The notes under the pieces: model-generated
Database searches by the model: none
Told to the model about the DNA's origin: nothing
The model's input: only the letters and a program-made list of their open reading frames with translations
Translations under genes and position numbers: made by a program
In this document: positions 57,517 to 64,000 of the stretch, in pieces
How the letters are laid out: each line of letters opens with the position of its first letter
How positions within the stretch are numbered: position 1 is the first letter of the stretch
NCBI RefSeq assembly: GCF_018919175.1
Contig: NZ_JAHLQL010000001.1
Span: forward strand, 1,240,001-1,304,000
Direction of reading: 5' to 3'
DNA length: 64,000 nt
Source: Clostridium simiarum
Lineage (GTDB): Bacteria > Bacillota > Clostridia > Clostridiales > Clostridiaceae

Positions 57517-59052
57517 TTAATTATTCATTAAGTAAGCTGCAAAATCTTTCATTGCATCAGCTACCATAGCTTTAACTTCTTCTTTTGAAATTCCCTCTGC
57601 TTCAGCTTTAACGCCAGTATTCTTTTCAACTACTATAGATACTCCATCAAATAAGTTAGTCATTCTTCCTAGGAACAAGCTTCCTTTTCCTACTACCATA
57701 AACTTATTCATGTTATCATTAAGCATATGCTCTCTAGCATGACCTATTATAGGCACTCCTGATGGAATATGACCTTGAGTTGGAGCGTATCCTGGATATC
57801 CATGTTTAGTTACAAAGCTTGGAAGCTCTTTTCTATCCAATTGACCCTTTTTAACTGCTAGAGCACCTATCATCTTATAGTTTTGAGTAGGTACATCTCC
57901 AGCTCCTGCTGATTCAGTTAAGTCTGGTGTTTGCATCTCTGGAGCAAACTTATCTATATCAGTTATTTTTAATCCTGCATGCTCAAGTGGTTCTAACACA
58001 AGTGCTTCTAAAACTGCTTGTGGTGAAGCTCCATGTCCAATTGTATGTCTTCCTACTATATCAGTTCTAAGAATTGGATTTACTCCATCATTTCCACTTA
58101 CTAATACTGCAAATCCACCTAAGCAGTCTTCTAGAACTGGAAGTCCTTTTTTGATATGATCTCTTCCATTCATACCTAATTTAGCTGTAGAACCGCCTCC
58201 TACTACTGCAACATTTTTATATACTCCTGATTTTACTAAAGCAGCAGCAGTTATTAAAGCATGAGTAGGTCCTGCACAGAATCCTCTCATATCTGATCCT
58301 GTAGCACCTGTAAATCCAGCTACTTCTCCTAGTCCTTTAGCTATATTTCCTCCACCTCTTTGGTTCATATCTCCTATAGCTTCTTCAGAACATTCAATTA
58401 TATATTCAACTTCTTCAGTTTTAACGTCACAATCTTTCATAAGGTGCATTAAAGCTAAAACTCCTGAAGCTTTAACTGCTAGGTTTTCAACAATTATATG
58501 AGCAGTTAAATTTTTATCGAACTCATGAGCTCTTTTAATACAACCTACAAGTTCTTTACCTTCATATAATCCTTCTGCCACTCCATTATCTACAAGTTTC
58601 TTAATATCCTCTATTTCAACGCCTTCTTTTAGATCATTAGCTTTAATTTTTAATACAGGATGGTTGTTGAATTTTTCTCTTATTTTTTCAGTAAATGATT
58701 TCTCTAATAACACTAGATCAAATACATCTGAAAGTTTTATTAATCCATAAAACTCATCTTGAGGCATTATTTCGCCAAACTTACCATATCTATCAGCATT
58801 TTCAATTTTTTCATTGTACCATGGTCTAGGTCTTGTTGCTAATTCTTCTGGAGTCATGTTTCCAATATAAGTCTGATTTGGCGCATAACCTACTACTTCT
58901 TCAAAAGTTCTTAAATTATCTTTAATTTTTAATAAGTATTCTGAATCTGGATGTGTTTCTCTTTCAAGGGTTTGTGTTGTACCATTATGTATTACCATAT
59001 CTGGTGCATTAACTAAAATATAAGATGCTTTTTTTATTACCGGAAAATCCAT
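57517..59052 (-). CDS. grdC: Glycine reductase complex component C, beta subunit
   Basis: About 511 residues. KAS III-like halves: ECSEEAIGDMNQRGGGNIAKG, GDMRGFCAGPTHALITAAALV style block with the likely acyl-accepting Cys (DMRGFCAGP), VVGGGSTAKLGMNG, and a late GYPGYAPTQGHIPSGVP. The start is ATG 59052 (MDFPVIKKASYILV) behind GGGAGG; the ATG 18 bases earlier lies before that site. It is followed by grdD with a 14-base gap. Confidence 0.94.
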   Translation of the reverse strand: MDFPVIKKASYILVNAPDMVIHNGTTQTLERETHPDSEYLLKIKDNLRTFEEVVGYAPNQTYIGNMTPEELATRPRPWYNEKIENADRYGKFGEIMPQDEFYGLIKLSDVFDLVLLEKSFTEKIREKFNNHPVLKIKANDLKEGVEIEDIKKLVDNGVAEGLYEGKELVGCIKRAHEFDKNLTAHIIVENLAVKASGVLALMHLMKDCDVKTEEVEYIIECSEEAIGDMNQRGGGNIAKGLGEVAGFTGATGSDMRGFCAGPTHALITAAALVKSGVYKNVAVVGGGSTAKLGMNGRDHIKKGLPVLEDCLGGFAVLVSGNDGVNPILRTDIVGRHTIGHGASPQAVLEALVLEPLEHAGLKITDIDKFAPEMQTPDLTESAGAGDVPTQNYKMIGALAVKKGQLDRKELPSFVTKHGYPGYAPTQGHIPSGVPIIGHAREHMLNDNMNKFMVVGKGSLFLGRMTNLFDGVSIVVEKNTGVKAEAEGISKEEVKAMVADAMKDFAAYLMNN

Positions 59053-59086
59053 GTATAAAACCTCCCTCATTATTTAAAAGATTATG

Positions 59087-59154
59087 AAAATTAACAATTA
59101 AGAATTAGGACATAACTTCACAATCCCCATTCTTAACTCTTAATTATTAATTTT
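59087..59154. repeat. Short inverted-repeat element between grdB and grdC
   Basis: AAAATTAACAATTAAGAATTA at one end and, on the other strand, AAAATTAATAATTAAGAGTTA at the other end (about 18 of 21 positions equal) bracket a 26-base centre. It lies within an otherwise compact operon and can fold into a long hairpin in the mRNA. Confidence 0.5.
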
Positions 59155-59202
59155 ATAGGGGCAAGCCCTAAAGACTTGCTCCTATAATTTTTAAGGATTC
59201 TC

Positions 59203-60507
59203 TTATACTTCGAATACCTTTTGGCCTTCCACTGGTGTTTCAAGAGCTTCTAATGCTCTTTCCACCAATTTATATCTCAATTCATACTCATCCTTAGGCT
59301 CCAATGCTGGATTTCCTAATGGGTGTGGTATAGCTATGGTTGGAACTATTCTATTAGCACCAACTGTTAGAGATATAGGAACTACTGTACACATATGAAC
59401 TACTGGTAATCCAGCTCTTTCAATTTCTTTAACTAGCGTTGCACCGCAACGTGTACAAGTTCCTCAAGTAGAAGTTAATATAACTGCATCTACTCCGTCA
59501 GCAATTAATTTTTTAGCTATTTCTTCACCAAATTTCTTTGAAGAAGCAACCGCTGTTCCATTACCAACTGTAGAATAAAAATATCTATGAAGTGATCCGA
59601 TTTTTCCTTCCTTTTCCATATTTCTTAAAACATCTACAGGAATTACTCTATCAGAATCATCATTAGCATAAGTTGGATCATATCCACCATGTGCTGTTTC
59701 ATAAGTTTCTTTTGTTAAATCCATTACTCCTTCTATGTCATACTCGCCATATTTGGAAGCACTTGAAGATTCTATATGATCTGGGTTTCCTTTTGGAACT
59801 GTTCCTCCAGATGTAACTATAGCAACCTTTGATTTAGTTATGTCAGCTATAGGAGGTAATGCATCTACCCTATCAAACACAGGCATTTTAAACTCAGTAA
59901 CGAATTCTTCACCTTTAAGTTTTTTAACTAATAAATCAACTGCTCTCTTAGAGCCTCTCTTATCAGCAAAGTAATTCTTTCTGATACCTCTTTCAATATA
60001 TCCCTCTTCTGATGGTAATAATATTTCCTCACCCTTTGCAAGCTTTAAAGCTAATTTAGCTATAGCTGGAAGCGCTTGTCTCATACCAACTGCACTGTTT
60101 CTTGTTTCAACAATGTATAATTGTTTTTTATACATATCTGCTCCTGGGTTTTCTGGGTACATAGCTGTAAGCACTGGTATATTTAATTTTTCCTCCACTG
60201 CCTTTGCTATAGCTCCGCAAGCAACCCCATATCTTCCAGCATTAAATGCTGGTCCTGCTATAAATAGATCTGGTTCAAATTTCTTCACCATTTCTATTAT
60301 TTCAGCTTCAGCCTCTTCCATATTCTCATTGAAATATGAGTCTCCGCATATTATAGTTCCTACTATAGTAGCTTCTCCCTTGAACAATCCATTAAGTCCC
60401 ATTCCAGGACCAACAAATCCCTCTCTAGCTTCTGGTGTTATATCTGCTTTTTCTTCTCCACCTATTCCAGCGTAAAATTGGTTAATGTAATGTACTACAC
60501 GTATCAA
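59203..60507 (-). CDS. grdB: Glycine reductase component B selenoprotein (GrdB), in-frame UGA read as selenocysteine
   Basis: 434 residues if the UGA at 59466-59464 (codon 348) is read as selenocysteine. The sequence around it, ILTST-Sec-GTCTRCGATLV, is the family's Sec-x-x-Cys-x-x-Cys site. Without readthrough the two halves would look like separate genes of 347 and 63 residues, yet the second half has no start and carries the conserved C-terminus (HMCTVVPISLTVGANRIVP). GrdB works with the pyruvoyl subunit from GrdE to bind glycine and pass a carboxymethyl group to GrdA. It starts at TTG 60507 (IRVVHYINQFYAGIGGEEKAD) behind GGGGGGAAA. A hairpin follows the UGA. Confidence 0.95.
59431..59461 (-). 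promoter_or_regulatory. bSECIS-like hairpin of grdB
   Basis: Starting 2 bases after the selenocysteine UGA, AACU...AGUU closes an outer helix and CGUUGC-GGU-GCAACG (59451-59437) an apical six-pair stem with a three-base GGU loop. Position and compact apical loop fit a bacterial SECIS element for SelB. Confidence 0.7.
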
Positions 60508-60543
60508 AACTATTTCCCCCCTTCATGGAGTTTTTTATTTATC

Positions 60544-61014
60544 TTATTTATTGTATTGAGAAAATTCATCTCTTACGTTTTTAACTTCCTCTATGATAGC
60601 ATCAACATCTAAAACCATTTCCATCATTCCACATTGTTCATCATATATTGTAGCATCACACTCATCTTTAACTTCAGGTTCTACCATATGATAAACACCA
60701 AGTCCTAATGCAACACCTGCTAGAGGACCTGCAAATGTTGGGTCTCCAGCAGCAACTGTTTCTGCTGAAAGTCCTGAAGCTTCTGCTTCTGCTCCACCTA
60801 TTACAACTACTACATTTTCTGGACCATGCTTTTCAGTAAGGTCTTTTACTCTTTGTTGGATCTCCAGATCCATAGCACCTGCGGCTGTTCAAACAAAGCA
60901 TTCTGTTGAAGCAAATATTACCTCTGCTCCTGCTGATTTTACACAAGCCTCTATAGCTGGGCCTGGTATTCCATCTCTATCGCCTATAGCAATAACTTTT
61001 TTTCCTTCTAACAT
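60544..61014 (-). CDS. grdA: Glycine reductase selenoprotein A (GrdA), in-frame UGA read as selenocysteine
   Basis: 156 residues from ATG 61014 ([18 protein letters not shown]) through a UGA at 60891-60889 (codon 42) to the stop at 60544. The active site reads [17 protein letters not shown], with the Cys-x-x-Sec pair of the family. The rest ([46 protein letters not shown]) is typical GrdA. It carries the carboxymethyl group from GrdB, reduces it to an acetyl selenoester and is re-reduced by thioredoxin. A reading that ignores the UGA would miss the first 42 codons. Ribosome site AAAGGAAGG. Confidence 0.96.
60858..60871 (-). promoter_or_regulatory. bSECIS-like hairpin of grdA
   Basis: GGAUC-UGGA-GAUCC, 17 bases after the selenocysteine UGA, gives a five-pair stem with a four-base loop containing G residues. 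The distance and size fit bacterial SECIS hairpins. Confidence 0.65.
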
Positions 61015-61068
61015 ACTATCCTTCCTTTCAAAACCAGTTAATTAAAGTATTTTATGATTTCCTAAATT

Positions 61069-62355
61069 TTAGTATCCCTTAGCTGTTAAGTAGTTAAATC
61101 CAACTTCTGAAGTAGCTCCAGTTACAACTTGAATTTCTGCATTTATAGAGCCATCTTCTCTTAAACTTCCTAAGTATCCTCCAGCTATTATATTTGCAAC
61201 TTCTGGATGACCTATTACTCTCTTCATTGGAGGTAATGTTATAACTTCATTAGCATTTCCACCTGTAACTACAGCATCACCCTTTGGAGTTGAGTCTGCA
61301 AGTGATTGTGAACTTCCATCTTGTCCTGCATATTCATCAGTAAGAAGTACTGTCTTTATTCCTTTTTCTGTGATTTTATTGCAGTTCATAACTAAGTCAG
61401 CATCTGGATTACCAAATCCTTCTTCTGATATTATTACCGCATCAGCACCTAAAAATTCAGCTAATTTTGCAGTCATATTTGATGATCTTTCTTTATCTGC
61501 AAGGTATACGTTTTCGTTAGTTATTATACACCCTAAGAAGTTGTAATCTTTTCCATGTCTTTCGTATAAGTCTTCTATTATTGGATGATTTAAGTGAACA
61601 TAACTTGGGTTTTTATCACAAGCTGAAACACAGTTTCCACTCACTATAGCGCCATCAAAGACTTCTGTTGGATAAATAAATGTTGGTATTATCTTCTTAG
61701 CATCCACTCCATAAACATAAGTGTCATGAAGTAAGCCTTGAGTTTGAAGCATATAAACATATACAACCTTTGGTAGGTCTGGATATTGTTTAACTTGCTC
61801 TAACAGTGGTAAAGTTTCAAAAGTTTTAACTTCATCTGGCTCCACATCTTTTCCTGCTTTTCCTAGGTATGTAGCTGCCTTAAATCCTATCATTCTTACT
61901 GCTTCTTCGTGATCATGTTGAGGAACTCCCTCTTTAGGTTCAACTATTATAACTAAGTTATTAGTTTTTGAGAATGGAGTATATCTAGCTCCCTCACCTG
62001 TCATGTCAATGATTCCTTCTTGGAATCCAACTATTTTTCCAGTAGTAACTACAGCTGCACCTTTTAAGACATGAGTTTTTCCTGATCCTACAGTATCAAC
62101 TTTGCTGATGAATCCAGGGAATATTCCACCCTTACCTTCAACTTTTACTCTAGGTTCAATTACGTCTTTAACAGGAATTATTCTTACTTCTTCACCTGGT
62201 CTTGCAATATCAAAATCAATACTGTGAATTCTTTCATCACCAGATACTTCTTTTAATAATTCCTCTTTGTTTACATAAAGTACCCCATTTTGAACTTTTG
62301 TCTCTGGCCCAAATTGGATATCTTTTATAAATATATTTCCAACTTCTAGACGCAA
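61069..62355 (-). CDS. grdE: Glycine reductase component B proprotein (GrdE)
   Basis: 428 residues from TTG 62355 (MRLEVGNIFIKDIQFG) six bases after GGAGGTG. The proprotein is cut before a Cys that becomes a pyruvoyl group, forming the alpha and beta subunits that hold glycine as a Schiff base. With this start the Cys of SGN-CVSAC is residue 242, the position known from characterised GrdE/PrdA proteins. A GTG nine bases upstream overlaps the ribosome site. Other blocks: GTGKIVGFQEG-like region, EGFGNPDADLVMNCN and TDEYAGQDGSSQSLAD. Confidence 0.95.
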   Translation of the reverse strand: MRLEVGNIFIKDIQFGPETKVQNGVLYVNKEELLKEVSGDERIHSIDFDIARPGEEVRIIPVKDVIEPRVKVEGKGGIFPGFISKVDTVGSGKTHVLKGAAVVTTGKIVGFQEGIIDMTGEGARYTPFSKTNNLVIIVEPKEGVPQHDHEEAVRMIGFKAATYLGKAGKDVEPDEVKTFETLPLLEQVKQYPDLPKVVYVYMLQTQGLLHDTYVYGVDAKKIIPTFIYPTEVFDGAIVSGNCVSACDKNPSYVHLNHPIIEDLYERHGKDYNFLGCIITNENVYLADKERSSNMTAKLAEFLGADAVIISEEGFGNPDADLVMNCNKITEKGIKTVLLTDEYAGQDGSSQSLADSTPKGDAVVTGGNANEVITLPPMKRVIGHPEVANIIAGGYLGSLREDGSINAEIQVVTGATSEVGFNYLTAKGY

Positions 62356-62437
62356 AGCGTTCACCTCCTAAATATTCTTATATCATCCAAGATTACTATG
62401 AATTCATCCATAGCAATCTTGGTCTGAACCTTATATA

Positions 62438-62770
62438 CTATAGAGTTTCATATACTCCTTTGATGAAGTTTTCAACATCATCAATAGTGCTGATTTTATC
62501 TGGAGTAATTGTTTCTGCTCTTTCACCATTTTTATATATTATCATTGTTGGTAATCCTAAAACTCTTTGAGCTATAGCAAGTCTTCTAGAACCACCTATG
62601 TTCAAGCTAGCAAACTTTATTTTATCACCATATTTTTCTTCTAAAGCATGAACTCCAGGCATAAGTTCCTTACATATTTCACACTTATCCCCCCAGAAAT
62701 CAACAAATACAGGTTTTTCTGTGTACTGAGTCACTTCAGCTTCAAAATTATCCTTATTTAATTCTAACAT
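62438..62770 (-). CDS. trxA: Thioredoxin-like protein of the glycine reductase system
   Basis: 110 residues with the thioredoxin fold: VFVDFWGDKCEICKELMPG, the cis-Pro block VLGLPTMIIYKNGE, and a helical end. The active site is Cys30-Glu-Ile-Cys33, not the standard CGPC, and GDKCEIC replaces WAxWCGPC. This matches specialised thioredoxins of grd operons that pass electrons from TrxB to GrdA. Start ATG 62770 after TGGAGGGA. Confidence 0.94.
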   Translation of the reverse strand: MLELNKDNFEAEVTQYTEKPVFVDFWGDKCEICKELMPGVHALEEKYGDKIKFASLNIGGSRRLAIAQRVLGLPTMIIYKNGERAETITPDKISTIDDVENFIKGVYETL

Positions 62771-62817
62771 TTGTAAATCCCTCCATTTTATTATTTGTGG
62801 ATATATTTAAATTATCC

Positions 62818-63747
62818 TTATTCAGCAAAATTAGCTTCAATGTATTTTTCTGCTGTAGTTGCAGCTATAGCTCCATCAGCAGCTGCTGTTACAACTTGTC
62901 TTAAAGTCTTTTCCCTTACATCTCCAGCAGCAAATACTCCTGGAACATCACATCTCATTTCTTCATCAGTTATGATGTCTCCTCTATCATTCAACTTAAT
63001 CTTATCTTTGAATAATTCAGTTATTGGTAAATATCCTACGAATACGAAACATCCATCTACCTTAAGTTCACTTATTTCACCAGTGTTTACATTTTTAAGT
63101 ACTAAACCTTCAAGTATTTCATCACCTTTAGCTTCTTCAACTACAGTGTCTAGTATAAACTTAATTTTAGGATTCTTTTGAGCCTTCTCTAAGGAAGTTT
63201 TAGCTGCTCTAAATCCTTGTCTTCTGTGTATTATAGTTACACTGTCTGCAAATTTAGTTAAATATATAGCCTCATCTATAGCAGAATCTCCTCCTCCTAT
63301 AACTGCAACATCTAACTCTGTAAAAAAGTCAGCATCACAAGTTGCACAATAGGAAACTCCTCTTCCTCTTAACTCTATTTCATTTTTAAAACCTGAAAGT
63401 CTTGGATAAGCTCCTGTTGCTATTATGATAGTTTTAGCTTCATAAGTTTCTTTTTTACAAATTATTTTTTTTACTTTTCCATCTAATTCAACTTCTAAAA
63501 CTTCATCTTTTACAAACTCAGTACCAAATTCTTCTGCTTGTTTTCTCATCCTTTCAACTAAACCTGGTCCTGTACAATTTTCCATAGACCCTGGATAGTT
63601 TTCTAATTCTTCTGTAGTTGCTGTTTGTCCTCCAAACTTACCTCTTTCTATTAAAAGAGTCTTCATTTTTGATCTTGCAGCATATAATCCTGCTGACAGC
63701 CCTGCTGGGCCTCCCCCAATTATGATAGTATCATAGATATGAGCCAT
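62818..63747 (-). CDS. trxB: Thioredoxin reductase
   Basis: 309 residues. FAD loop IIIGGGPAGLSAGLYAAR, NADPH loop VIGGGDSAIDEAIYL followed by HRRQGFRA (the HRR that binds the NADP phosphate), redox pair YCATCDADFF (Cys134, Cys137), and the C-terminal FAD block GVFAAGDVREKTLRQVVTAA. It reduces TrxA to drive glycine reductase. Start ATG 63747 after AAGGAGGAAC. Confidence 0.97.
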   Translation of the reverse strand: MAHIYDTIIIGGGPAGLSAGLYAARSKMKTLLIERGKFGGQTATTEELENYPGSMENCTGPGLVERMRKQAEEFGTEFVKDEVLEVELDGKVKKIICKKETYEAKTIIIATGAYPRLSGFKNEIELRGRGVSYCATCDADFFTELDVAVIGGGDSAIDEAIYLTKFADSVTIIHRRQGFRAAKTSLEKAQKNPKIKFILDTVVEEAKGDEILEGLVLKNVNTGEISELKVDGCFVFVGYLPITELFKDKIKLNDRGDIITDEEMRCDVPGVFAAGDVREKTLRQVVTAAADGAIAATTAEKYIEANFAE

Positions 63748-63835
63748 ATAAGTTCCTCCTTACGTAAATTAAATTAATATTTCAACAATTTTTGAGCTAA
63801 TTTATTTTGTGAGTATATTATATCCTAAATTATGT

Positions 63836-64000
63836 TTAATTTATAGCGTGATATATTAAATCATAATCTATTAATTGAAAGTCACTTAAAATACTCTCTG
63901 ACCAATTAGGTGTTTTAAAATCTCTAAGAAATTTCTTCGTGGTGTTGATAGCGTTTTCAATGATATTCAAAGAATCCATATCTAAAGTACTTAACTTATC
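63836..64000 (-). CDS. Partial gene, probable GrdX C-terminus
   Basis: The last 54 codons of a gene entering from the right edge: DKLSTLDMDSLNIIENAINTT ... NWSESILSDFQLIDYDLIYHAIN then stop. Its place directly upstream of trxB on the same strand is that of grdX in other clostridial glycine reductase operons, and its small size fits. Sequence identity to GrdX is recalled, not checked. GrdX function is unknown. Confidence 0.5.
   Translation of the reverse strand, partial: DKLSTLDMDSLNIIENAINTTKKFLRDFKTPNWSESILSDFQLIDYDLIYHAIN

Noticed and set aside
59203..59394. Separate 63-residue gene downstream of grdB
   Set aside because: It is the C-terminal part of GrdB after the selenocysteine codon; the conserved frame continues upstream through UGA.

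Overview
The window is AT-rich, with long poly-A/T intergenic spacers, strong GGAGG-type ribosome binding sites and frequent GTG/TTG starts. It carries a sporulation-specific spoVA operon, a selenocysteine-containing glycine reductase operon and a tmRNA tag ending in ALAA. Together these point to an anaerobic, spore-forming, amino-acid-fermenting (Stickland) Clostridium of the C. sporogenes / proteolytic C. botulinum type. That placement is inferred from gene content, not from a database search. Most genes are on the minus strand.

Region by region. (1) 1-7 kb: a type I restriction-modification operon (hsdR-hsdM-hsdS) followed on the same strand by a small RelA/SpoT-fold protein and an overlapping small ORF that runs off the window, an arrangement that could be a toxic-alarmone-synthetase module. 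(2) 7-23 kb: accessory and patchy. It holds proline biosynthesis (proB-proA), a DUF1657 / DUF421 / spoVAC-spoVAD-spoVAE cluster, a lipoprotein, a CPBP protease-like membrane protein, a methyltransferase, an S9 peptidase, a free-standing FakA-type domain and an isochorismatase-fold protein. Several decayed fragments lie between them (S9 peptidase piece, aminoglycoside adenylyltransferase N-terminus, histidine-phosphatase piece). (3) 22.6-31.7 kb: a GNAT acetyltransferase, a BceRS/BceAB-like histidine kinase, response regulator and ABC transporter set, a cupin, an IS3 remnant, an alpha/beta hydrolase and a coiled-coil pseudogene. (4) 31.8-51 kb: a conserved core, transcribed on the minus strand: rpoN, cggR-gap-pgk-tpiA-gpmI-eno (glycolysis), secG, hppA, rnr, an SDR, smpB, a permease and ssrA (tmRNA). 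(5) 51-56 kb: a BmpA-type nucleoside ABC importer. (6) 56.3-64 kb: the glycine reductase operon grdX-trxB-trxA-grdE-grdA-grdB-grdC-grdD.

The most striking element is the tmRNA gene. Its T-loop is interrupted by a 278-nt group I intron with a recognisable P1 helix (U-G pair at the 5' splice site), a P7-like pairing and a terminal G. Removing it restores a normal 354-nt tmRNA. Other non-gene features: two selenocysteine UGA codons each followed by a compact hairpin, a CggR operator with its half-repeats exactly 20 nt apart just upstream of cggR, sigma-G-like promoters in front of the DUF1657 genes, many intrinsic terminators, a roughly 105-bp dispersed structured repeat, and two short elements bounded by inverted repeats.

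Functionally, glycine is reduced by selenoproteins GrdA/GrdB with electrons from TrxB/TrxA, and GrdC/GrdD release acetyl phosphate. The glycolytic operon supplies the sugar route to energy and HppA conserves pyrophosphate energy as an ion gradient. SmpB and tmRNA, encoded near RNase R, form the trans-translation and decay module.
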